A stretch of 64,000 nucleotides of DNA from Algibacter marinivivus (GTDB taxonomy: Bacteria; Bacteroidota; Bacteroidia; Flavobacteriales; Flavobacteriaceae), in assembly GCF_003143755.1 (NCBI RefSeq), contig NZ_QFRI01000001.1:682001-746000 (forward strand), given 5' to 3'. A program made the position numbers and the translations under genes. The notes below the pieces were generated by a model, which was not told the DNA's origin, did not search any database, and saw nothing but the letters and a program-made list of their open reading frames with translations. Positions 25,240-33,548 of the stretch are shown one piece after another (the first letter of the stretch is position 1; each line of letters opens with the position of its first letter).

Positions 25240-26847
25240 ATGAACAAGACCCTTTCAAATTTTATTTTTGCTTTTATTATTGGCTTCGTTTTTATAAACT
25301 GTGCAAATCGTGGTACCCCAGATGGTGGACCTAAAGATGAAACCCCTCCTACTATCATTAAATCTGATCCTGAAAATTATTCTACTAATTTTAAAGGAAA
25401 CGAAATTAGAGTCTATTTTGATGAGTATATTAAAATAAAAGACTTACAAAAACAGCTTATCATTTCGCCACCAATGAAAACGCAACCAGATGTTATGCCT
25501 TTGGGTGGTGCAAGTAAGTATATTACAATAAAAATTTACGATACACTACAACCAAATACAACTTACGCTTTTAATTTTGGTAATAGTATAACGGATAACA
25601 ATGAAGGAAATCCTTATCCTTATTATCGTTATGTACTTTCTACAGGTGATTATATTGACTCTCTTTCCGTAAATGGAAATATTGTTGATGCCTTAAAAAA
25701 AGAACCTGCAACATTTGTGAATGTAGCTTTATATGAAGTAGATTCTACATTTACAGATTCCATAATATATAAAGAAACGCCAAAATACATTACCAATACT
25801 TTAGATAGCGTTACCACATTTTCAATTGAAAACTTAAAACCTGGTAAGTACATGTTAATGGCTTTAAAAGATGGCAATGGAGATAATAAATTTCAACAAA
25901 AAACGGATCAAATAGGCGTCAATAAAAGTTTCATAGAAGTACCAACAGATTCATCATACACGCTTAGGTTATTTAAAGAAGATGTTGATTTTAAAGCTAC
26001 ACGACCACGATTACTCTCTGGCGAAAAAATTGCCTTTGGATATGAAGGTAACTACAAAGACATGAACATAGAAATTCTATCTGAAACACCTCCTGAATTT
26101 GAATATAGAGTTACCAAAGATCCAAAAACGGATACTTTAAACTATTGGTATAAACCTAGATTAAAAGAAGTTGACTCTTTAATATTTAAGGTTTCTAAAA
26201 AGGAATTTGAAAAAGAATTTACAGCTAGAATTAGTGAGCAAAAGCGAGATACTTTGATTATTAGTTCTGAACCCTCTGGAACTATTGCCTATAGTGAAGA
26301 TTTTAAAATCTCTTCCACAACACCATTATTGAATTTTGACAATTCAAAAATAACCATGATGGATAAAGATTCAACTGCTGTTGATTTTACTACAGATTTT
26401 GACACCATATTAAATACTTATGCTATAAAATTTGATAAAGTTGAAGATAATAATTATCGTATTGAAATTCTACCTGAAGCTTTTGAAGATTTCTTCGGTG
26501 ATAAAAACAAAGACACCTTAAATTACAGTTTAAGAACCCGTAAAGCATCTGATTTTGGTTATGCTCGATTTACTCTTATAAATGCTACTTATCCATTGAT
26601 AGTTCAACTTACTGACAAAAAAGGTGATGTAAAAGTTGAGCAATTTGTTGATAAATCTGAACCTATTGACTTCCTTAATTTAGATGCTGGCATGTATTCC
26701 ATAAGGATTATTCATGATACCAATGGGAATAAAAAGTTTGATACGGGAAACTATTTAAAAAAGATTCAGCCTGAAAAAGTAAGTCACTTCCAAGAAATTG
26801 AAATTAGGGCAGACTGGGGGATTGAAGAAACACTCACTTTTAGGTAA
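25240..26847 (+). CDS. Lipoprotein with an N-terminal Ig-like domain
   Basis: A 535-residue lipoprotein. The signal sequence ends in a lipobox (FVFINCAN, Cys near 21), followed by RGTPDGGPKDETPPTI. An N-terminal SbsA-like Ig domain (about 35-125; PENYSTNFKGNEIRVYFDEYI, LQPNTTYAFNFGNSI) and a C-terminal domain with a cna-like DTNGNKKFDTGNYLKKIQPE follow. This architecture is a common Bacteroidota envelope lipoprotein of unknown role. I use the ATG at 25240; two TTG codons just upstream (25234, 25237) are unlikely starts. The last 8 bases overlap the convergent amidase gene. Confidence 0.82.
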   Translation: MNKTLSNFIFAFIIGFVFINCANRGTPDGGPKDETPPTIIKSDPENYSTNFKGNEIRVYFDEYIKIKDLQKQLIISPPMKTQPDVMPLGGASKYITIKIYDTLQPNTTYAFNFGNSITDNNEGNPYPYYRYVLSTGDYIDSLSVNGNIVDALKKEPATFVNVALYEVDSTFTDSIIYKETPKYITNTLDSVTTFSIENLKPGKYMLMALKDGNGDNKFQQKTDQIGVNKSFIEVPTDSSYTLRLFKEDVDFKATRPRLLSGEKIAFGYEGNYKDMNIEILSETPPEFEYRVTKDPKTDTLNYWYKPRLKEVDSLIFKVSKKEFEKEFTARISEQKRDTLIISSEPSGTIAYSEDFKISSTTPLLNFDNSKITMMDKDSTAVDFTTDFDTILNTYAIKFDKVEDNNYRIEILPEAFEDFFGDKNKDTLNYSLRTRKASDFGYARFTLINATYPLIVQLTDKKGDVKVEQFVDKSEPIDFLNLDAGMYSIRIIHDTNGNKKFDTGNYLKKIQPEKVSHFQEIEIRADWGIEETLTFR

Positions 26848-27619
26848 TACTAAAAGTATCTCTATCATCTAAAAACTTTAGCTTATTTCTATACGCTTGA
26901 ATATGTCGCTTCTCTAAGGTTATGATTTGAATATCTTCTTCATTGGGCTTGAAATTACTTATACGTTCTCCTAAAACATCGTAGACCGCTGAATGCCCTG
27001 AGTATTCACTTTTCAGACCATCAACTCCTACTCTATTTACACCAATGCAATAACTCATGTTTTCTATGGCTCGTGCTTTTAGCAAAGCATCCCAAGCTGA
27101 AACTCTGGGTTTTGGCCAATTGGCAACGTATAATAAAACATCATAATCTTCGGTATTTCTTGCCCAAACTGGAAAGCGTAAGTCGTAGCAAATTAAAGGT
27201 CTAATTTTCCAGCCTTTGTAATGCAAAACCACTTTTTCTTTTCCAGCTGTATAGGTTTTATCCTCTCCTACTAAAGTAAAAGTATGTCGCTTATCATAAG
27301 ATGTTACATAACCTGAAGGTTCAACAAAAAGTAATCGGTTATAGAAGTTATTCTTTTCAGAAATTACAATACTACCAACAATAGCAGCATTAGCTTTTGA
27401 TGCCAAATCTTTCATCCAAGAAACGGTTTTACCATCCATGGTTTCAGCAACAAACTTTGCGTTCATGGTAAATCCAGTTGTAAACATTTCTGGAAGCACA
27501 ATAACATCTGCTTTGTCAAAAATATTTTCAATCTTTTTAGTAAAATTATCACGATTTTTGGTTGGGTTTTCCCAAACCAAATCAGATTGTATTAAAGCTA
27601 TTTTAAGTTCATCTTGCAT
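26840..27619 (-). CDS. Carbon-nitrogen hydrolase, omega-amidase (YafV/Nit2) type
   Basis: A 259-residue nitrilase-superfamily enzyme. The catalytic triad is visible: E44 in VLPEMFTTGF, K110 in YDKRHTF and C144 in PLICYDLRFP. Sequence around these, including FTTGFTMNA and KRHTF, fits omega-amidase, which hydrolyses 2-oxoglutaramate or 2-oxosuccinamate to the oxoacid and ammonia. Two genes upstream on the same strand lies an aminotransferase of the YbdL type that would make such oxo-amides from glutamine. The pairing supports the assignment. Confidence 0.88.
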   Translation of the reverse strand: MQDELKIALIQSDLVWENPTKNRDNFTKKIENIFDKADVIVLPEMFTTGFTMNAKFVAETMDGKTVSWMKDLASKANAAIVGSIVISEKNNFYNRLLFVEPSGYVTSYDKRHTFTLVGEDKTYTAGKEKVVLHYKGWKIRPLICYDLRFPVWARNTEDYDVLLYVANWPKPRVSAWDALLKARAIENMSYCIGVNRVGVDGLKSEYSGHSAVYDVLGERISNFKPNEEDIQIITLEKRHIQAYRNKLKFLDDRDTFSIT

Positions 27620-27682
27620 TTTTTATAAGCTATTTTATGCTGAACCTTAAAATAATGCTTTTATTGGTAAAAAAGTAAAAAT

Positions 27683-28198
27683 TTATTTTAATTTTTTCTT
27701 CGCTTTAGCAGAAGCCTCTTTGTATTTGTTAATCTTTTCTAGCCATTTTTCCTCATCTTGAGGTGATAGTTTACCTTTCTTTTTGAGCTTCTCGTATTTT
27801 TTAATAGCGTCTTTATGCTTCTTGGTAGATTTATCAAAATTAGATTGTGCTTTCTCTTTTTTCTTTAATGCTTTTTCTGCCTTTTTTTGCTTCTTTTCGG
27901 CTCTTTTTTGGTCTTTTTCAGCCTTTTCTTGCTCTTTTTCGGCTTTTTCTATACGTTTTTTAGTTTCTTCAGATGCAGCAATTTGAGTCATTTTTTTATC
28001 AAAAGCTGCACGTATTTCGGCTTTTTCATCAACTGAAAGTACATCAGTAACATCAACACTATCTTTAAAAATTCTATCCTTTTTTATTTCATAAGTTACA
28101 CCATTAAAACTCACGTCTTGCGCGTTAAGTAAAAAACCTAAGCTCATGAATAGTACTACTAATAATATTCTCATAATATTTTTTTTAAAATTTGACAT
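27683..28198 (-). CDS. Secreted coiled-coil protein, Lys/Glu-rich
   Basis: A 171-residue protein with an N-terminal signal peptide (hydrophobic segment MRILLVVLFMSLGFLLNAQ) and then an extremely charged region from about 75 to 171, dominated by EKAEKEQEKAEKDQKRAEKK-like heptads, a long predicted coiled coil. No family is recognised. An internal ATG at 28174 (residue 9) would give a shorter, more typical signal peptide. It lies between the aminotransferase and the amidase on the same strand but shows no evident metabolic link to them. Confidence 0.7.
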   Translation of the reverse strand: MSNFKKNIMRILLVVLFMSLGFLLNAQDVSFNGVTYEIKKDRIFKDSVDVTDVLSVDEKAEIRAAFDKKMTQIAASEETKKRIEKAEKEQEKAEKDQKRAEKKQKKAEKALKKKEKAQSNFDKSTKKHKDAIKKYEKLKKKGKLSPQDEEKWLEKINKYKEASAKAKKKLK

Positions 28199-28235
28199 CT
28201 CATATTGTTAGACACATTAATTTTAAAAAAGTAAC

Positions 28236-29378
28236 TTAAATTTGGTTTAAAATTTCAGCAGCACGTTTTAAAGTATCATCCTTTTTTGCAAAACAAAAAC
28301 GCAAGACCTTATTGTCTAAGTTATTTTCATTAAAAACCGACAAGGGAATAGATGCTAAACCAAAATCTATGGTTAGTCTTCTAGCAAAATCAACATCATA
28401 TTCTTGTGTAATATTGGAATAATCTAACACTTGAAAATACGTCCCTTTTGAGGGAGTGAAATTAAATCTAGAATTTTTAATTAAACTTAAAAACAGATCC
28501 CGTTTCTTTTGATAAAATGCAGATAACTCCAAATAATGCTTTGGTTCTTGCATATAATCTGCAATCCCTTTTTGTGTTGGATGATGTACACAAAACACAC
28601 TAAATTGGTGTACTTGAATAAATAACTCCATAAGCGCTTTTGGCGCACAACAATATCCAATGCGCCAACCTGTATTATGGAAGGTTTTACAAAACGATGC
28701 AACAACAAAAGTTCTAGATTTTAAATCCGGAAACAAACAGGCACTTTGGTGCTTCTCATCATCATAAATCATATGTTCATAAACCTCATCACTTAAAACA
28801 ATAATATTGGTGTCTTTAGTAACCCTTTCCAAAGCCAGCATGTCATCTTTTGAAAATACAGTTCCTGAAGGGTTATGTGGTGTATTTATAATAATCATTT
28901 TTGTATGACTATTAATCTTAGATTTTACAAGGCCCCAATCCACACTAAAAGTTGGCGCCTGAAGTTGAATAGAAACCACTCTACCTCCATTTAATTTTAC
29001 TCCTGGTTCATAACTGTCATAAGCAGGTTTAAAAACGATAACCTCATCATCCTGTCTTATAAAAGTTGATAATATTGTAGAAATAGCCTGGGTTGCTCCT
29101 GAGGTAATTGTAATTTCATTTTCAGGATGATAAGTAGAATTATATAAAACATCCATTTTTTTAGCAATAGCTTTGCGTAACTCTAGATTACCTGCCATTG
29201 GTGCATATTGGTTATGTCCAGAATTCATAGCATTACTAACCAAATCTATTAACTTTTGATCACTACCAAAATCTGGAAATCCTTGAGATAAATTTATAGC
29301 ATTATGGGTTTTTGCTAATCCACTCATTATTGAAAAAATGGTAGTACCTACATTCGGAAGTTTAGAATTATGTTGCAT
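28236..29378 (-). CDS. PLP-dependent aminotransferase (methionine/glutamine transaminase, YbdL type)
   Basis: A 380-residue class I/II aminotransferase. LSQGFPDFGSDQKLIDLV near the start and NQYAPMAGNLELRKAIA are typical of the methionine aminotransferase/kynurenine transaminase III subgroup. The PLP-binding Lys is in VASFCKTFHNTGWRIGY (around residue 230), with the Asp/Tyr cofactor contacts in VLSDEVYEHM. Together with the omega-amidase downstream, it suggests methionine salvage or a glutamine transaminase pathway: glutamine donates the amino group, and the amidase pulls the reaction by hydrolysing the oxo-amide. Confidence 0.9.
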   Translation of the reverse strand: MQHNSKLPNVGTTIFSIMSGLAKTHNAINLSQGFPDFGSDQKLIDLVSNAMNSGHNQYAPMAGNLELRKAIAKKMDVLYNSTYHPENEITITSGATQAISTILSTFIRQDDEVIVFKPAYDSYEPGVKLNGGRVVSIQLQAPTFSVDWGLVKSKINSHTKMIIINTPHNPSGTVFSKDDMLALERVTKDTNIIVLSDEVYEHMIYDDEKHQSACLFPDLKSRTFVVASFCKTFHNTGWRIGYCCAPKALMELFIQVHQFSVFCVHHPTQKGIADYMQEPKHYLELSAFYQKKRDLFLSLIKNSRFNFTPSKGTYFQVLDYSNITQEYDVDFARRLTIDFGLASIPLSVFNENNLDNKVLRFCFAKKDDTLKRAAEILNQI

Positions 29379-29409
29379 GAAAGTAAAGATACTTACTTCT
29401 TTTAAAAGT

Positions 29410-30099
29410 TTAAACTCCTAATTTGTTCAATAAATCTTGCTTGTAGGTTCTACCAATTGGAATTTTGTTATCCTTGATAAAAATGGTATTTCCAGATATT
29501 TTATTTACAAAACTACTATTAATAATAAAAGATTTATGAACTTGTATAAATTGATTTTCTGGAAGTTTAGCATTCCAATTCTTTAGAGAATCTATATAAG
29601 ATAATCTTTGATTTTTAGTAACAACGGTAATATAATTTCGTTCAGATTCAATAAATAGAATATCGTTTAATACAATTTTATGAAGCGTTTTATCAACGTT
29701 TAAAAAAATAGTTTCCTCGCTCTCATCATTTATAGCCTCAGGAATCTCTATCCTTTCTTTTGCTTTATTTATTGCTTTTAAAAATCTATCAAAAGAAAAT
29801 GGTTTAACTAAATAATCTACAATAGTATCTAACTCAAAACTATTAACAGCGTATTCAGAGTAAGCTGTTGTCATTATTACAGCTGGTGGGTTTTTAATAG
29901 TTTTTATAAAATCAAGCCCAGACATATCTGGCAAATTAATATCCAGAAAAACAACATCCACAGATTCTTTATTTAAAAACGAATTGGCTTCAATAGCCGC
30001 TTGAAACGTTTCGACCAATTCCAAACTCGGGATTTTAGAGATAAAATTATTTAAAATCTTTTGCGCAGGAATTTCGTCTTCTATAATTACACACTTCAT
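29410..30099 (-). CDS. LytTR-family response regulator
   Basis: A 229-residue regulator. The receiver domain (about 1-115) has E7-D8 (IIEDEIPA), phosphorylated D53 in VVFLDINLPDMSG, and the Lys in YLVKPFSFDRF. The LytTR DNA-binding domain (about 130-229) includes ILFIESERNYITVVTKNQR and QFIQVHKSFIINSSFV. It follows the LytS-like kinase on the same strand, separated by a 89-base gap holding an inverted repeat. The pair is divergent from a secreted thioredoxin/TPR operon. Confidence 0.94.
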   Translation of the reverse strand: MKCVIIEDEIPAQKILNNFISKIPSLELVETFQAAIEANSFLNKESVDVVFLDINLPDMSGLDFIKTIKNPPAVIMTTAYSEYAVNSFELDTIVDYLVKPFSFDRFLKAINKAKERIEIPEAINDESEETIFLNVDKTLHKIVLNDILFIESERNYITVVTKNQRLSYIDSLKNWNAKLPENQFIQVHKSFIINSSFVNKISGNTIFIKDNKIPIGRTYKQDLLNKLGV

Positions 30100-30123
30100 A
30101 TTTTATGTTTTCAAATATGTCAG

Positions 30124-30176
30124 GTCGAGCGCAGTCAAGATCTATTTGTTTTTTGCAACCTCTCGACTGCGCTCGA
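30124..30176. repeat. GTCGAGCGCAGTC inverted repeat
   Basis: TCGAGCGCAGTC (30125-30136) is mirrored by GACTGCGCTCGA (30165-30176), a 12-bp perfect inverted repeat around 28 bases. The arms are much more GC-rich than the surroundings. I recall this arm sequence as common between genes of flavobacteria. It sits between the kinase and regulator genes, where it could attenuate the transcript. Confidence 0.75.
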
Positions 30177-30188
30177 GGAGACACAAAA

Positions 30189-31160
30189 CTATTTTAAATT
30201 CAGTTTTAAGGTTACTTTAAAATCTCTATTCTTATCAATATTAAACTCATAATCATCTTTATAAATAAGCTCTAAACGTTTTTCAAGATTTTGCAATCCT
30301 ATTTTCAAATCAGTAGTTGTTACTTTTTGGTCATCAAAATCATTTTCACAAGTAAAATTCAAGACACCTTCTTCTACATTAATTTTCACTTTTATCTCAC
30401 TATTCAAAGTACTATGTTTAAAAGCATTTTCAATGATTGTAATTAGAAGCAAAGGCGCAATTTGATGACTTAAAGAATCAATAGTTTTACTATAATTAAT
30501 CTGTTTAACACCTTCTGTTCTTATTTTTTGAAATTTGATATAATTATCTATAAAATGAACCTCTTTTTCTAATGAAATGGTCTTTTCATTACTTTCATAT
30601 AACACATGTTTCAAATTATCTGAAAGCATCAAAATAAGTTCTGGTGTGTCTTCTGGTTTTTCAATAGAATATGAATAAATTGTATTCAAATTATTAAACA
30701 AAACATGTGGATTTATTTGAGATTTAAGGAATTTTAATTCCATTTCTGCATGCTCTTTTTTCACTGCTTCAACTTCTTCTTGCTTATCTATAAATCGATA
30801 CAAAACCCAAACAAAAGAAAAGAAAATAAGAGGCACCAAAGTTTGCCATAAATAGTCACTTAAACATTTTGGTAAACTACATCCGCATTGCGCAAAAGCA
30901 TAACAATACAATTGAGTAGCAAAAAAAGAAATAGCAGCAAAAACGAAAACATATAACACATACAGTTTCTTCTTAACAAAAAAAGGAAGTAACAAAAAGT
31001 TATTTATGTAAACGATAACCACTAAAAGTGATACATATTGTAAAAACGGGTTTTCTCTCCAATAATAATCAGAGAATAGAAACAAAGACACAAACACAAA
31101 GAGCATCCAAAATAATATATGGACTAAAACTTGAGAAGTATGTTTATTGATGAATGTCAT
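30189..31160 (-). CDS. LytS-like sensor histidine kinase
   Basis: A 323-residue kinase. Four hydrophobic segments occupy about residues 10-125, then the His_kinase domain with H152 in FLKSQINPHVLFNNLNTIYS, and a HATPase domain (LLLITIIENAFKHS, then IGLQNLEKRLELIY). This is the typical architecture of LytS/YehU-type kinases that pair with LytTR regulators, here encoded immediately downstream. The stimulus is unknown; four cysteines near 86-99 (CYAFAQCGCSLPKC) in or near a membrane loop are notable. Confidence 0.92.
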   Translation of the reverse strand: MTFINKHTSQVLVHILFWMLFVFVSLFLFSDYYWRENPFLQYVSLLVVIVYINNFLLLPFFVKKKLYVLYVFVFAAISFFATQLYCYAFAQCGCSLPKCLSDYLWQTLVPLIFFSFVWVLYRFIDKQEEVEAVKKEHAEMELKFLKSQINPHVLFNNLNTIYSYSIEKPEDTPELILMLSDNLKHVLYESNEKTISLEKEVHFIDNYIKFQKIRTEGVKQINYSKTIDSLSHQIAPLLLITIIENAFKHSTLNSEIKVKINVEEGVLNFTCENDFDDQKVTTTDLKIGLQNLEKRLELIYKDDYEFNIDKNRDFKVTLKLNLK

Positions 31161-31226
31161 TTTTTAAAAGTAATCAGAAAAGCCAAAACCATCAAACATT
31201 ATGTACGAAAGTCAATTTTGTTATTG

Positions 31227-31271
31227 CAAACAACCAAAAATGACGTTTGTTAATTCAAGTCTGTTGTTTGT
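31227..31271 (+). promoter_or_regulatory. Candidate LytTR operator (GTTTGT direct repeats and inverted arm)
   Basis: GTTTGT occurs at 31245-31250 and 31266-31271, spaced exactly 21 bases, both preceded by short variants of the LytTR half-site and followed by A/T. CAAACAAC at 31227-31234 is the reverse complement of GTTGTTTG at 31263-31270. The site is upstream of the TAAATTTG promoter of the divergent secreted-protein operon, where a two-site LytTR regulator would bind. Confidence 0.45.
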
Positions 31272-31303
31272 AAAAATTATTCGCTTCACTTATAAAGCTA
31301 GTT

Positions 31304-31311
31304 TAAATTTG
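31304..31311 (+). promoter_or_regulatory. Promoter -7 element for the thioredoxin/TPR operon
   Basis: TAAATTTG matches TAnnTTTG, 20 bases before the start at 31332. Confidence 0.6.
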
Positions 31312-31331
31312 GTTTATAAACAATCAAAAAC

Positions 31332-32240
31332 ATGAAACGAACAGCAATCTTACTCATTACTTTACTTAGCCTACAATTTGGTTTTTCTCAAACCCTAAAT
31401 CATATAGAACTAGACCAAAAAGGAAACGAAGTTTTACTTGGAAAAATAAACAAAATCGGTTTAACACAAAATACATTTAACTCTTGGTTTTCTAAAAACC
31501 ATGAAGATTATTTAGTAAATAAAGCTGTAGCAAAAAAGCTAAAAGACTCTTTAAAACAATATGAAATTAAAGTATTTTTAGGTACTTGGTGTGGCGATAG
31601 CAAAAAAGAAGTTCCTAGATTTTATAAGGTTATAGAAGCCGCAAAATTCCCCGAAAGCCAATTGCAAGTAATTGCTGTTAACCGAACTAAAGAGGCTTAT
31701 AAACAAAGTCCTAACCATGAAGAAAAAGGATTAAATATTCATCGTGTCCCAACTTTTATTATCTATAAAGACGGAAAAGAAGTTAATAGAATTGTTGAAC
31801 ACCCCAAAGAAACTTTTGAGCGCGATTTGCTAAGTATAGTTACCGATAATAAATACAAATCAAATTATTTGATTGCCAATTACATGGATTATTTGCTTCA
31901 AAACAAATCTTTAGATAGTCTTAAAATAGACCAACCCAATTTAGTTTCTAGGTTTTCAGAATTTGTAAAAGGTAGTAGAGAATTAAACACATATGGCTAT
32001 TCACTTTTACGCTCAAATCAAATAGAAAATGCTTTGTATATTTTTGATTTTAATTCAAAAATCTTCCCTTACAGAAGTAGTGTTTACGATAGTTTAGGAG
32101 AAGCCCAATTGGAAGCGGGAAACCTCAATGAAGCTTTAAAAAGCTATTATAAAGTATTAAGTTTAAAACCTGAAGATAAAAATGCTCTGGAAATGGTTGA
32201 GAAAATTAAATTGAATACTGCAAATAATGACAAAAAATAG
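31332..32240 (+). CDS. Exported thioredoxin-fold protein with C-terminal TPR
   Basis: A 302-residue protein with a signal peptide (about 1-20, GFSQ). The thioredoxin fold is marked by VFLGTWCGDSKKEVPRFY, in which the redox site is C87-G-D-S90: one cysteine only. The cis-proline VPTFIIYKDGKEVNR follows. The C-terminal 80 residues (SLLRSNQIENALYIFDFN... EAGNLNEALKSYYKVL) form TPR-like repeats. A CxxS site cannot do a normal disulfide exchange cycle but can form mixed disulfides or act as a binding module. First gene of a three-gene overlapping operon. Confidence 0.82.
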   Translation: MKRTAILLITLLSLQFGFSQTLNHIELDQKGNEVLLGKINKIGLTQNTFNSWFSKNHEDYLVNKAVAKKLKDSLKQYEIKVFLGTWCGDSKKEVPRFYKVIEAAKFPESQLQVIAVNRTKEAYKQSPNHEEKGLNIHRVPTFIIYKDGKEVNRIVEHPKETFERDLLSIVTDNKYKSNYLIANYMDYLLQNKSLDSLKIDQPNLVSRFSEFVKGSRELNTYGYSLLRSNQIENALYIFDFNSKIFPYRSSVYDSLGEAQLEAGNLNEALKSYYKVLSLKPEDKNALEMVEKIKLNTANNDKK

Positions 32241-32730
32241 TTTTCGAATCTTTATGATAGTAACCATCCTATCTTTTGGATGCCAAACTTCTAAAGAACT
32301 ACAACAACATTACGAAAATCAAATTGGAGATACTCCTTTTGATGAAGCTATTGACAATCCTAATTTCAAATTCTGTGATTCAACCAAAGTGCTTCATAAA
32401 CGCGCTTATATTCAATATACTGGCGGAGAAAAAGCGCTGGAAGAAGAACTAATAAAAAATTATACATTTCAATCGGCATTAAACAATTTTACCGGCTATT
32501 TTATAATACGTTTTGCTGTTAATTGTAATAATGAAACGGGGCGATTTAGAATTGAAGTTCTTGATTCTAACTTCAAAAAAGGGCATTGTTCAAAAGCATT
32601 AGAGAATCATATATTATCCATAGCTAAATCTTTAAAACAATGGAATCATGCCAATTACAGAGGGAAAGATTATGATGGGTATAGATTTATAAATATAAAA
32701 ATGAAAAACGGCAACATCATAAAATCATGA
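32227..32730 (+). CDS. Hypothetical lipoprotein, possibly TonB C-terminal-like
   Basis: A 167-residue lipoprotein: signal sequence with lipobox ILSFGCQ (Cys at about 19). The middle and C-terminal part (NFTGYFIIRFAVNCNNETGRFRIEVLDSNFKKG... ALENHILSIAKSLKQW) has the rhythm of TonB C-terminal domains (a beta strand, NxxG, V-x-S, then a helix ending in a W). No family assignment is certain. It overlaps the preceding gene by 14 bases and the next by 4, so it is clearly part of the operon. Confidence 0.6.
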   Translation: MTKNSFRIFMIVTILSFGCQTSKELQQHYENQIGDTPFDEAIDNPNFKFCDSTKVLHKRAYIQYTGGEKALEEELIKNYTFQSALNNFTGYFIIRFAVNCNNETGRFRIEVLDSNFKKGHCSKALENHILSIAKSLKQWNHANYRGKDYDGYRFINIKMKNGNIIKS

Positions 32731-33539
32731 AGAAATTAATTTTTATCGTTTTATTTTTAGTCCTAACCATTAAAAGTTACAGTCAAGTTAACTGCTATAT
32801 TTTTCCAGAAGGAAGTCCTGAAAGACAAGCCTGCGAACTTTGTGATGAAGCCATAAAACACCCACAAGGCAGCAGAGAATCTCAATTATTATTTGATGAA
32901 GCTATAGCTGTAGGTCCAAAATTTGCTTGGGCTTATTATGAAAAATCTGTACCTTATTTTAAACGAGGCTATCTACTGGAAGGATTAGATATTTTAAATG
33001 AAGCTATAAAATTAAAACCTTTAGAATACTTGTGTTATAGAGCATATTGGTATTGGCAATACCGAAATTACACATTATGTATTCAAGACCTAGAAGCTTA
33101 TTATGCATTACCAAAATCTTTCATTCAATTTACACCAGGTGGCGAAAAAGATATGCGCATTATTTTAGGACTTGCTTATGCTAGAACTGGTAATTATGCT
33201 AAAGGCATAAAAACTATAAAGGAATGTTTAAAAACTTATGATTCTGAAGACGACTATGGATTTGCAGACTACCATTCATTAGGCATGTTATATGTAAAAA
33301 GCAAACAGTTTGACCAAGCTATTGAAACATTGAAAAAACAATTAACAATCAATGAAGATATTGCCGATACTTACTATTATTTAGGTTTAGCTTATAAAGC
33401 AAAACAGAATACATCTGAAGCTAAAAATCAATTTGAAAAAGCGATTAATAAATTAAATGATGTAGGCAGATACCGTAACACTAATGCTGGTTATAATGTT
33501 TATTTATCTGATATTGAGGATGCATTGAAGACTTTATAG
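32727..33539 (+). CDS. Secreted TPR protein
   Basis: A 270-residue protein with a signal peptide (about 1-19, KSYSQ) followed by tandem tetratricopeptide repeats spanning about 45-250, for example AWAYYEKSVPYFKRGYLLEGLDILNEAIKLKP and DYHSLGMLYVKSKQFDQAIETLKKQL. TPRs mediate protein binding, so this is likely a periplasmic scaffold working with the thioredoxin-fold and lipoprotein partners. It overlaps the lipoprotein gene by 4 bases (ATGA), which indicates translational coupling. Confidence 0.8.
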   Translation: MKKLIFIVLFLVLTIKSYSQVNCYIFPEGSPERQACELCDEAIKHPQGSRESQLLFDEAIAVGPKFAWAYYEKSVPYFKRGYLLEGLDILNEAIKLKPLEYLCYRAYWYWQYRNYTLCIQDLEAYYALPKSFIQFTPGGEKDMRIILGLAYARTGNYAKGIKTIKECLKTYDSEDDYGFADYHSLGMLYVKSKQFDQAIETLKKQLTINEDIADTYYYLGLAYKAKQNTSEAKNQFEKAINKLNDVGRYRNTNAGYNVYLSDIEDALKTL

Positions 33540-33548
33540 GTTATTTAA

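Noticed and set aside
28174-28198. Alternative start of the coiled-coil secreted protein
   Set aside because: Both ATGs give a workable signal peptide; there is no clear ribosome-binding site to choose by, so the longer form is kept.
30061-30252. ORF across the kinase/regulator gap
   Set aside because: It runs antisense through both real genes and the inverted repeat; no protein signature.
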